A stretch of DNA of 6,387 nucleotides. Source: an uncultured Acidimicrobiales bacterium. Its GTDB lineage: Bacteria > Actinomycetota > Acidimicrobiia > Acidimicrobiales > SZUA-35. A program made the translations under genes and the position numbers. Location: NCBI GenBank assembly GCA_938028175.1, contig CALJAE010000088.1, positions 1-6,387 of the forward strand, read 5' to 3'. Shown here in pieces: positions 1-5,518 of this stretch. How positions within the stretch are numbered: position 1 is the first letter of the stretch; each line of letters starts with the position of its first letter. The notes under the pieces were generated by a model. It did not search any database and was not told the DNA's origin. It saw only the letters and a list, made by a program, of their open reading frames with translations.

Positions 1-922
1 CAGCTATGGAGCCGAGCACACTACCACCACGCCGTCGTGAGCCGCCACCAAGAACATCACCAAGGCCGCCAGAGCTCTGCGATTGGCCCTGCCCAAAAGG
101 GCCTCCTTGACCATGACCTTCTGGAACTTGTTGTGTTCGGCTGTTAGTTCTGCGCCTGCGACCGAGAAACCATTTAAGTGCTTTGTAGCCGATGAATATG
201 ATTACACCCCAGAAGATTATCCGACCAAATGAGAAGCCTCCGCCTGAACGCCCAGTGTCTGTGGTGGTGTCTTCGTCTAGATCCAACCCACTTGAGGATT
301 CGCCGGTGACTTCACTATCGAGTGCTCCGGGTTCTAAACCTGAGGTAGATGCATCGTTCGCATCAGAGCCAAACACAGAGGAGTCTTCGCCGAGCGCTCC
401 CGCTTCTAGTCCAGAGGTAGCAGCACCCGATTCTCTGGCGATGTCTGGGGTTTGCGACGCAAATTCAGCAGGCAGAGAACTCTCAGCCGCTTCGATGGCA
501 TCTGCCAAGTCGTTCGCAATGAGGCGAGGAACCATGGCATCAAGGATCGCGTCTTGTTGCGATTCAGTTAAGACAATTGAATCTATGCCGATTCCGTTAT
601 CGCCACTATCTGTTCCGTCGTCCACGACAACGATAACAGTGTGGAATTGGTCAGTCGTCGTTTGCAATGAGTCAAGAATGCTTGTTGCTCGAGCTTGAGC
701 GAAGTCAGCAACACCAGAGTCGAGAACAATCGTAACTACACCTAGGCGACTGAGATCGCTGGCGCTCGCTGCAGCTGGAAGGTTTTGTGCTTGACGCTCT
801 TCGAAGAAGAAGCCATCACTGGCTAGCTGGTCTACCGAAATGTCCTGTGCTGCAGCTGGCCCAACACCTAGCCCAAAGGTAATTAGGATTGTTAGGAGTA
901 GAGTTTTCAAAGTCGTTCTCAT
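1..922 (-). CDS. Secreted, membrane-anchored envelope protein, 3' end cut by window edge
   Basis: The frame is open from ATG at 922 to the left edge: 307 residues and no stop, so the C-terminus is missing. Residues 1-25 form a signal peptide: Arg/Lys start, hydrophobic core TLLLTILITFGLGV, then PAAA before Gln26, a good signal peptidase I site. Residues about 27-150 form a small domain with a beta-rich core (VVTIVLDSG at 62-70, HTVIVVVDDG at 94-103) and a helical end. Residues 169-216 are a 24-residue acidic tandem repeat, and 217-229 a Thr/Asp/Gly linker. A single membrane helix (235-253) is followed by GRRRR, placing the N-terminal part outside and the tail in the cytoplasm. The tail is Gly/Gln-rich with another RRR. 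This layout recalls TPM-domain (YgcG-like) envelope proteins, but I cannot confirm that domain. In-frame stop TAG at 934-932 leaves 922 as the only ATG start. Gene model is firm; function is unknown. Confidence 0.85.
   Translation of the reverse strand, partial: MRTTLKTLLLTILITFGLGVGPAAAQDISVDQLASDGFFFEERQAQNLPAAASASDLSRLGVVTIVLDSGVADFAQARATSILDSLQTTTDQFHTVIVVVDDGTDSGDNGIGIDSIVLTESQQDAILDAMVPRLIANDLADAIEAAESSLPAEFASQTPDIARESGAATSGLEAGALGEDSSVFGSDANDASTSGLEPGALDSEVTGESSSGLDLDEDTTTDTGRSGGGFSFGRIIFWGVIIFIGYKALKWFLGRRRRTNSRTQQVPEGHGQGGPFGQGQSQSSGGLGDVLGGGSRRRGGSVLGSIA
275..418 (-). repeat. Two 24-residue tandem repeats in the envelope protein linker
   Basis: On the minus strand, 418-347 and 346-275 encode two adjacent 24-residue units (residues 169-192 and 193-216). 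Both begin TSGLE[A/P]GAL and continue as acidic, Ser-rich sequence. At DNA level the best-conserved parts are 391-418 and 319-346, which match at 22 of 28 positions and lie exactly 72 bp apart. The repeat sits between the extracytoplasmic domain and the membrane helix, so it probably acts as a flexible spacer (inference). The DNA copies have diverged, so the duplication is not recent. Confidence 0.7.
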
Positions 923-928
923 GGTCAG

Positions 929-934
929 AATCTA
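929..934 (-). promoter_or_regulatory. Candidate -10 element, leaderless start of the envelope gene
   Basis: On the minus strand TAGATT (TANNNT pattern) ends 6 nt before the ATG at 922, and there is no purine-rich Shine-Dalgarno site upstream of that ATG. This spacing would place the transcription start at or next to the start codon. No convincing -35 box is seen. This is based on one short motif and is weak. Confidence 0.35.
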
Positions 935-983
935 CCACTAACCAGCCGTTATCCCGAATCGAGCCTGAGCGGGCGAAGCCTGC

Positions 984-989
984 TAAGTT
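984..989 (+). promoter_or_regulatory. Candidate -10 element, leaderless start of the redoxin gene
   Basis: TAAGTT (TANNNT pattern) ends 7 nt before the ATG at 997, and no Shine-Dalgarno sequence precedes that ATG. Transcription would start on or beside the start codon. Together with the opposite-facing element at 929-934 it makes the 923-996 gap a compact divergent promoter region. No clear -35 box is seen. Confidence 0.35.
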
Positions 990-996
990 GTAACTC

Positions 997-1572
997 ATGG
1001 TTGCAGTTAACTCAGAAATGTTAGAACTTGGCTCACAGGCCCCTGATTTTGCGTTGTTGGATGCAATGACGCAGCAGAAGGTGAGCTTGAGTGAATTTGG
1101 CTCTCAGCCACTTTTAGTAGCTTTCATTTCAGCTCACTGTCCGTTCGTGGTAAACATGGAAGCAGCTTTCGGAAAGTTCTCAGAGGACTATGAGGGCAAG
1201 ATAGCAATGGTGGCGATTTGTTCTAACGATGTCGAGGGTTATCCAGACGATGCGCCAGAGCGTTTAGCTGCACAAGCAATTGCTCACGGTTTCGCTATGC
1301 CATATCTCTACGACGAAACGCAGGATGTTGCCAAGGCTTACAAAGCTGCGTGCACTCCAGACCTATACCTGTTCGATGATGCACACAAACTTGTCTATCG
1401 AGGACAGTTCGACCGTTCACGTCCAGGAAACGGCGTCGACCCAGATGGCGCAGACTTACGCCAAGCTGCAGACGCTTTGATAGCAGGGCGAGACATCACC
1501 CAAGATCAGATTCCAAGCATGGGCTGCAATATCAAGTGGAAACCAGGCAACGAACCTGACTATTTCGGCTAA
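997..1572 (+). CDS. Peroxiredoxin-like (thioredoxin-fold) protein, redoxin family
   Basis: A 191-residue cytoplasmic protein with no signal peptide. It has the AhpC/TSA-type thioredoxin fold: LGSQAPDFAL near residues 11-20, then a beta strand leading to AHCPFVVNM with the putative active Cys48. A second strand carries MVAICSNDVEGYPDD (71-85). ACTPDLYLFD (118-127) holds the cis-Pro region, followed by LVYRGQFDRSRPGNG. The C-terminal SMGCNIKWKPG (174-184) is the signature of the PRX_like1-type group annotated as thioredoxin family or redoxin proteins. The expected role is thiol-based peroxide reduction or disulfide exchange, but the substrate is not established for this group. Other Cys residues are 75, 119 and 177. 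There is no CxxC, so it is not a classical thioredoxin. ATG at 997 is favoured; Met8 (1018) is possible but has no better ribosome site. It diverges from the envelope gene, and an unknown gene follows after 56 bp. Confidence 0.9.
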   Translation: MVAVNSEMLELGSQAPDFALLDAMTQQKVSLSEFGSQPLLVAFISAHCPFVVNMEAAFGKFSEDYEGKIAMVAICSNDVEGYPDDAPERLAAQAIAHGFAMPYLYDETQDVAKAYKAACTPDLYLFDDAHKLVYRGQFDRSRPGNGVDPDGADLRQAADALIAGRDITQDQIPSMGCNIKWKPGNEPDYFG

Positions 1573-1582
1573 AGCGATCCTG

Positions 1583-1621
1583 TAAAGTCGCTGTATCCTT
1601 AAAGTAAGGCGATCGTAGGGG
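1583..1621 (+). promoter_or_regulatory. Candidate -10 boxes and ribosome binding site for the gene at 1629
   Basis: The gap after the redoxin gene holds two TAAAGT hexamers (1583-1588 and 1600-1605), both fitting TANNNT; neither has a clear -35 box. AGGGG at 1617-1621 is a good Shine-Dalgarno site 7 nt before the GTG at 1629 and is what fixes that start. No terminator hairpin separates the redoxin gene from this one, so read-through from upstream is also possible. Confidence 0.4.
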
Positions 1622-1628
1622 TATCTAA

Positions 1629-2663
1629 GTGGCGGCAGAACGGGAACAGCTCTGTTATCTGGATGTCCACCCAGACCCGATGATGCGGGCTCAAAGAGGC
1701 CTAGTTGAACAAACTAAGAGCGGCTACGTTATTAGCTCGATTCCCTTTGGCTTCGAACAGAGTGCTTTGAATCGGATGAAGCTTGTCAAGTTCACCGACG
1801 CCCTCTCTATTAACGGTTATAGGTCGACTGGCGATTTCTTTGTGGATGAGAATATGGTCGCTGCGATAAGGCAGGTCGGTATCAACCCAAAACTGGTTTC
1901 AATTGCTCGATCTCTTCGCAAGATTAGTAAGTTAGTTGTTGGTCTCGAGTCGACTAATGCGCAACTAGGATCGATTGCTGCACGACTAGGAAGTGTGATG
2001 CCGAGCTTTGCTGTGTCTAGAGGCAATGCTCCGCTCAAGGCAGACGAGTTCGACGACCACTTTGGCGTAGCGATACTCGCGGTACTTGGTATAGCTGACG
2101 AGATAGAATCTCAGATAGCTTCGACAGGTTCAGCTACTGCAGAAAGCGTTGTCTTCGAAGCACAAAACGCGAATCGTCAAGTACTTGTAAGTAATGCGGA
2201 ACATAGCGAATTGCGTGGCCGCGTGGTTTGCCCCGCAACAATGCATCAAATAGCTAGCATTACCGAAGCTCTATTAGAGGATTCAGATGACGCTATCGAT
2301 TTCGATCCATTGCCGATTAGCGCAAGTGAGGTTTCTGCCCTCGATAAGTACGCATTGACTGCCGGAGACTTATACCGCCGATGCGCTAACGTGGCTAAAA
2401 TTGCATGTGTTCTCGATCCAGAAGAGCTGCTCGAGGCATACGCAGAAGTTGTTATCGATGCAACTAAAGACTATGAGAGCTGTCTCGGGATAGAGCTGAG
2501 GGAGCCAACGACACAAGAAGTTGCAGATGACCCTCTGTTTGCATTCATGGTTGGGTCGGCTCTGAAGTATTCTCCACTGTCACAAGGAGATGCCTTTCTT
2601 GCTAAGTGGCCTAGCCAAGGGACGTTTGGCCACAATATCTTGCGGCGTTCACTGTTCCGATAG
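1629..2663 (+). CDS. Uncharacterised protein, first of a tandem paralogue pair
   Basis: A 344-residue protein from a GTG start with a well-placed AGGGG ribosome site. I do not recognise the family. It has no signal peptide or membrane span and looks soluble and mostly helical. Three blocks match the next gene: LCYLDVHPD...RG (residues 8-24); FAVSRG..P...FDDHFG..LGI (127-155), 11 of 29 identical to the paralogue; and CPATMHQIAS...DFDPLPIS...Y (201-241), about one third identical. Two Cys (9 and 201) are shared with the paralogue; Cys252, 260 and 285 are not at matching places. Residues about 25-85 and the C-terminal 40 (ending ILRRSLFR) are the least conserved. It lies 56 bp after the redoxin gene and 73 bp before its paralogue, all on one strand, so the three may be co-transcribed. 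The long frame, good ribosome site and block conservation show it is a real gene; no catalytic motif is evident. Confidence 0.85.
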   Translation: MAAEREQLCYLDVHPDPMMRAQRGLVEQTKSGYVISSIPFGFEQSALNRMKLVKFTDALSINGYRSTGDFFVDENMVAAIRQVGINPKLVSIARSLRKISKLVVGLESTNAQLGSIAARLGSVMPSFAVSRGNAPLKADEFDDHFGVAILAVLGIADEIESQIASTGSATAESVVFEAQNANRQVLVSNAEHSELRGRVVCPATMHQIASITEALLEDSDDAIDFDPLPISASEVSALDKYALTAGDLYRRCANVAKIACVLDPEELLEAYAEVVIDATKDYESCLGIELREPTTQEVADDPLFAFMVGSALKYSPLSQGDAFLAKWPSQGTFGHNILRRSLFR

Positions 2664-2727
2664 CTATTATTGGGCGTATCGTCGTCCTGACTCATCTGTT
2701 TGACCTGATAAACTTAATTAAGCGAGC

Positions 2728-2731
2728 GGAG
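2728..2731 (+). promoter_or_regulatory. Ribosome binding site of the second paralogue
   Basis: GGAG at 2728-2731 lies 5 nt before the ATG at 2737 and supports that start. In the rest of the 73-bp gap, TAAACT at 2709-2714 could be a weak -10 box, and TTGACC at 2700-2705 resembles a -35 box but has no -10 partner at usual spacing. No terminator hairpin is seen in the gap. Confidence 0.5.
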
Positions 2732-2736
2732 CAGGA

Positions 2737-3720
2737 ATGGCGGATCAAGACACATCCAATCTATGTTGCTTAGATGTTTGTTCAGACACTTCGATTTTGG
2801 GTAACAGAGGTATTTACCCCACATCAGTTAACCAACAGTGGCTTTTCTCGCCGTCCAATTACTCTACACTACTGAATTTGAGGCTTAGCGACTTAGACCC
2901 ATATGTAGGGTCTCCAACTGGCGGTAGATCTAAGGAAAGCCTCACCAACACGTCAGCTGTTGACCTTATGAGGCAGACCGAGATTAAGAACCGAATGGCA
3001 GGAACTTTGCGTTCCTTAGCGAGCCTAAACCTACGAGTGAAACTTCAAGGTGACAGACCCGAGCGAGTCCCTTTGAACCTTGGTGAGAGTCTCGCTATGT
3101 TTGCAATTTCGAGGGGAGAGAACCCGGTTTCGATGAATGGCCTTGATGATGCCTTTGCGCTCGGAGTTGCTGGCCTTGCCGGGATAAATGTACTCGTTGG
3201 CGAACACCCCCTGTTGGGAAGGAGGGCTCCGCAGTCTCTAGACGAGATTGAAGCGATCGTCGATAATGGGATGGGCACACAATTAATTATGAACGCTTCG
3301 GAGATACAGATTGCTTGCCCGGCTCCACTTCCTTTGATTCGAGATCTAGCCAAAATCGTATTCGAAGAACCGGCAGACACTGTAGATTTTGATCTGTTCC
3401 CAATATCCGAAGGTGAGCTTGATCAATTCGAGATGTATCTTGAAGCAAATGGTCGATTAAAAGCTGAGAGAGATGGTTATAGACACCTCTCTAACAAAAT
3501 CCGTCCCTCAGACAGAACAGAAGTGTTTGAAAGGCTGAAAGTAAATCTGGCTGAGGTAACAGAAATGTTTGAAGACGCTCTTGGTAGGAGCTTAAGACAT
3601 CTAGCGGAGGCAGATCTTAAAGGTTTGGTGCCTTTCCCCGCTAAGCCAAAAAACTATGAGGCTGTCTGTCCTCATAGTCCTGGACAAGACTCTGGCCCAG
3701 GGCCTTCGCTAGGCGCCTAG
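2737..3720 (+). CDS. Uncharacterised protein, second of a tandem paralogue pair
   Basis: A 327-residue soluble protein of unrecognised family, starting at ATG with GGAG 5 nt upstream. It is a diverged copy of the preceding gene: LCCLDVCSD...RG (residues 9-25), FAISRG..P...LDDAF...AGI (122-150) and CPAPLPLI...DFDLFPIS...Y (194-234) align in the same order and with nearly the same spacing. A predicted helical, charged stretch follows (about 235-295). The last 22 residues (306-327, Pro/Gly/Ser-rich, ending SLGA) have no counterpart in the paralogue. They are encoded by DNA that also holds the probable bcp terminator and the palindromic stop overlap, so this tail may be a by-product of the packed gene end (inference). 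It converges with bcp, overlapping by 12 bp. No signal peptide, membrane span or catalytic motif is seen. Confidence 0.85.
   Translation: MADQDTSNLCCLDVCSDTSILGNRGIYPTSVNQQWLFSPSNYSTLLNLRLSDLDPYVGSPTGGRSKESLTNTSAVDLMRQTEIKNRMAGTLRSLASLNLRVKLQGDRPERVPLNLGESLAMFAISRGENPVSMNGLDDAFALGVAGLAGINVLVGEHPLLGRRAPQSLDEIEAIVDNGMGTQLIMNASEIQIACPAPLPLIRDLAKIVFEEPADTVDFDLFPISEGELDQFEMYLEANGRLKAERDGYRHLSNKIRPSDRTEVFERLKVNLAEVTEMFEDALGRSLRHLAEADLKGLVPFPAKPKNYEAVCPHSPGQDSGPGPSLGA
3648..3678 (-). terminator. Probable intrinsic terminator of bcp, inside the neighbouring coding region
   Basis: On the minus strand a perfect 9-bp stem (ACTATGAGG at 3653-3661 paired with CCTCATAGT at 3670-3678, 8-nt loop) is followed at once by a run of T (3653-3648 read as TTTTTT, the first within the stem). 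It begins 30 nt past the bcp stop codon, the expected place for a rho-independent terminator. It lies entirely within codons 306-314 of the opposite-strand gene. In the plus direction there is no T-run after the stem, so it should work mainly for bcp. Confidence 0.7.
3709..3720. repeat. 12-bp perfect palindrome forming the convergent stop-codon overlap
   Basis: CTAGGCGCCTAG is identical to its own reverse complement. On each strand it reads Leu-Gly-Ala-stop, and it coincides exactly with the overlap of the two convergent genes. The flanking bases (G3708 and G3721) break the symmetry, so it stops at precisely 12 bp. Confidence 0.95.
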
Positions 3721-4197
3721 GGTCTCTAGCTTCTTCAGGATCTCTTCTGAGTGTTCGGCTGTCTTTGGTCGTTTAAAGACGTGGATGATTTTGCCGCCGT
3801 TATCCATGTCGATCAAGTAGGTCACTCGTTGTAGGCCCATGAACTTTTTGCCGTAGTTCATCTTCTCGCCCCACACACCGTACTTGTTGATTACCTTTTT
3901 GTCTTCATCGGCGATAAGTGGGAACTTAAGTTTGAACTTGTCGGTAAACGCCTGATGAGATTCTGTGCCGTCAGGTGAGACGCCAATAACTGTAACCTTT
4001 GCCTTCTTCAGCTTGGCCATATTGTCTTGCAGATTACAAGCTTGCTTGGTGCAGCCAGGAGTGTCGTCCTTTGGGTAGAAGTAGAGGGCCACGATGCCGG
4101 TCTGGTCTTTGAGAGCAAGTTTCTCGCCTGTTGTAGTAACGCCCGTAAACATTGGGGCCTTAGTGCCAGTTTCTAGTGGTTGAGGTTTCGCAGCCAA
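3709..4197 (-). CDS. bcp: Thioredoxin-dependent thiol peroxidase (Bcp/PrxQ-type peroxiredoxin)
   Basis: A 162-residue cytoplasmic peroxiredoxin of the usual Bcp length that reduces hydrogen peroxide and organic hydroperoxides. The N-terminal PLETGTKAPMF leads to the active-site block YPKDDTPGCTKQACNLQD (41-58). Cys49 is the peroxidatic cysteine in TPGC, and Cys54 fits the resolving cysteine of the C-x4-C subtype, which is recycled by thioredoxin. VIGVSPDG (70-77), FPLIADED (92-99) and GLQRVTYLID (121-130, with Arg124 as the likely active-site Arg) complete the fold. The protein is Lys-rich at the C-terminal end. The start is TTG at 4197, supported by AAGGAA just upstream; no in-frame ATG exists nearby, and Met16 would remove the first strand. 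It diverges from the peptidase gene and overlaps the unknown gene at its 3' end, with a terminator 30 nt beyond its stop. Confidence 0.96.
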   Translation of the reverse strand: MAAKPQPLETGTKAPMFTGVTTTGEKLALKDQTGIVALYFYPKDDTPGCTKQACNLQDNMAKLKKAKVTVIGVSPDGTESHQAFTDKFKLKFPLIADEDKKVINKYGVWGEKMNYGKKFMGLQRVTYLIDMDNGGKIIHVFKRPKTAEHSEEILKKLETLGA

Positions 4198-4202
4198 TTT
4201 AT

Positions 4203-4208
4203 TTCCTT
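4203..4208 (-). promoter_or_regulatory. Ribosome binding site fixing the TTG start of bcp
   Basis: On the minus strand AAGGAA (within GGAAGGAAAT, 4210-4201) lies about 5 nt before the TTG at 4197. This is the strongest Shine-Dalgarno match in the window and supports the non-ATG start. Confidence 0.75.
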
Positions 4209-4258
4209 CCGGGCTTCTTTAACAAGGGACTCATCCTATAACATAATTGAGCCAACAT
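4209..4258. promoter_or_regulatory. Divergent promoter region between bcp and the peptidase gene
   Basis: This AT-rich stretch must drive both genes. Facing bcp, TAGGAT (4238-4233 on the minus strand) fits TANNNT and would leave a short leader containing the bcp ribosome site. Facing the peptidase gene, TAACAT (4239-4244) and the overlapping TATAAC (4237-4242) are -10 candidates. The two sets lie back to back, so the polymerases would compete. No firm -35 boxes or operators are visible. Confidence 0.4.
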
Positions 4259-5347
4259 ATGATCCACAACACGCGCCAAGACAATGCCTATCGAGAACTA
4301 GCCGATGCTGGTCTAGACAGTCTTGTTTGCTATGACTCTGTATCTTTGCGTTGGCTAACGGGTTTTTCAGGCTCTACTGCCACATGTATAGTCAACGTTT
4401 CCGAAGCTACGACGACACTGATAGTCGACCCACGATATACGGCTTCGGTTGTGGCGATGGTCGAGAGGAGCGGGGCAGGCACCAAAGTTATCGAAGCTGA
4501 AACAAGAGCAGATGGGTTAAAGATTATTGGGGAACATGCCAAAGGTAAGGTCGGTCTCGTCTCATCTAATGTCACCCTTGCGGAAGCTAATCAACTAACA
4601 AGGGCCGGTATCGAGTTTGAGAGTCTCGAAACAGACCCGCTGCTAGGGCTGCGGTTAATTAAAGACGATGCCGAGTTAGCAAATATGCGGGCAGCGCTCG
4701 CTGCTGCCGAAGAAGGTTTCATCGCTGCCGCCAAAGTTCTAGAACAGTCTGGCTCAACTGAAATTGGTGTGAGGTCTGCCCTGGAATCTGGGATGCTCGC
4801 AGCAGGGGCCGAGGAAGTAGGGTTTTCAACCATTGTCGCCTCTGGGCCAAACTCGCTTTCGCCGCACTCAACGCCAACCGATCGAGTAATCGAAGATGGT
4901 GAGTTTGTCATTATCGATTTCGGGGGAGCAGTCAACGGCTATAAGTCAGACACCTCTCGCACCCTTTGGCGGGGTGAACTTAGCGCCGATCAGGTGAAGG
5001 TATATGAAGCAGTGGAAACTGCGCTACAGCGTGCAACTGCCGCAATTGCCCCCGGGGCGACCTATGGTCAAGTAAAGGAAGCCGCTGACGAGGTATTAAT
5101 AGGGGCTGGCTACGGTGACTACATGTTGCATCCGTTCGGTCACAATATTGGCCTAGAGGCACATGAGCGACCGTACTTCACAACGGCAGCGCCTGACGGT
5201 GACACCGAGCTAGTGGCTGGCCATGTCGTAGCCCTCGAACCTGCAGTATATGTGCCAGAGGTTGGGGGAGTCCGAATCGAGAACTTGATTGCGGTTACCA
5301 ATGACGGCTGTGAAGTGATGAATAGCCTGCCAGTAAACCCTGTATAG
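4259..5347 (+). CDS. Xaa-Pro peptidase, M24 metallopeptidase family (aminopeptidase P / prolidase type)
   Basis: A 362-residue cytoplasmic enzyme that cleaves the bond before proline in peptides, for peptide turnover. The N-terminal creatinase-like domain (about 1-130) includes SVSLRWLTGFSGS and VDPRYT. The pita-bread catalytic domain (about 135-362) carries the five expected metal ligands: Asp220 in IDFGG, Asp231 in KSDTSRT, His295 in HPFGHNIGLEAHERP, Glu327 in LEPAVY and Glu341 in VRIEN. His203 (SPHSTP) and His302 fit the usual substrate-site histidines. All ligands are intact, so it should be active with two divalent metal ions. Whether it is PepP-like (N-terminal residue released) or PepQ-like (dipeptides) cannot be told from sequence. 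ATG at 4259 is chosen; an in-frame TTG at 4247 would add four residues. Neither has a good ribosome site. It diverges from bcp and converges on gltA. Confidence 0.93.
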   Translation: MIHNTRQDNAYRELADAGLDSLVCYDSVSLRWLTGFSGSTATCIVNVSEATTTLIVDPRYTASVVAMVERSGAGTKVIEAETRADGLKIIGEHAKGKVGLVSSNVTLAEANQLTRAGIEFESLETDPLLGLRLIKDDAELANMRAALAAAEEGFIAAAKVLEQSGSTEIGVRSALESGMLAAGAEEVGFSTIVASGPNSLSPHSTPTDRVIEDGEFVIIDFGGAVNGYKSDTSRTLWRGELSADQVKVYEAVETALQRATAAIAPGATYGQVKEAADEVLIGAGYGDYMLHPFGHNIGLEAHERPYFTTAAPDGDTELVAGHVVALEPAVYVPEVGGVRIENLIAVTNDGCEVMNSLPVNPV

Positions 5348-5358
5348 AAAGTTAGTCC

Positions 5359-5399
5359 AAAAATAAATTTTGACCGAAGCAGAAAGCTCCGGTCAAAAT
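5359..5399 (-). terminator. Strong hairpin between the convergent genes, best as gltA terminator
   Basis: A perfect 10-bp inverted repeat, ATTTTGACCG (5367-5376) and CGGTCAAAAT (5390-5399), has an inner AGC/GCT pairing (5378-5380 with 5386-5388) across one mismatch. On the minus strand it is followed by TTATTTTT (5366-5359), a typical terminator tail for gltA about 120 nt past its stop. In the plus direction it begins 19 nt after the peptidase stop but lacks a T-run, so bidirectional action is possible but weaker. Confidence 0.65.
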
Positions 5400-5401
5400 A
5401 T

Positions 5402-5428
5402 CACGCTTATGGGTTGGGCTTAAGCGTG
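5402..5428 (-). terminator. Second hairpin downstream of gltA
   Basis: CACGCTTA (5402-5409) and TAAGCGTG (5421-5428) form a perfect 8-bp stem with an 11-nt loop. On the minus strand it is followed by ATATTTTG, a short T-rich tail that runs straight into the next hairpin, so the two look like tandem terminators for gltA. In the plus direction the following sequence is not T-rich. Confidence 0.4.
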
Positions 5429-5491
5429 CTTCGATTCTATCCGAGCACAATCACGTTTAGCACCCAAATGGATTGAGCTTTCTTTACAAAT

Positions 5492-5513
5492 GCTAGGTAT
5501 TTTTACCCTAAGC
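5492..5513 (-). other. Imperfect hairpin just after the gltA stop
   Basis: GCTAGGTA (5492-5499) can pair with TACCCTAAGC (5504-5513) with two single-base bulges and a 4-nt loop, 5 nt beyond the gltA stop codon. There is only ATTTG after it on the minus strand, so it is a poor terminator. It might protect the mRNA 3' end or have no role. Confidence 0.25.
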
Positions 5514-5518
5514 CGAAT

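Noticed and set aside
192..698. Plus-strand open frame of 168 codons, Ser/Pro-rich
   Set aside because: It is antisense to the envelope gene, whose opposite frame has a signal peptide, membrane helix and repeat. The odd Ser/Pro composition comes from the reverse complement of the acidic, Ser-rich repeats.
816..998. Minus-strand 60-codon open frame starting within the divergent gap
   Set aside because: It is out of frame with the envelope gene on the same strand and shows no signal peptide or family motif.
3045..3380. Minus-strand 111-codon open frame
   Set aside because: It is a shadow of the second paralogue, which is supported by a ribosome site and by block conservation with its neighbour.
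4591..4935. Minus-strand 114-codon open frame
   Set aside because: It is antisense to the peptidase gene over well-conserved M24 sequence and has no recognisable content.
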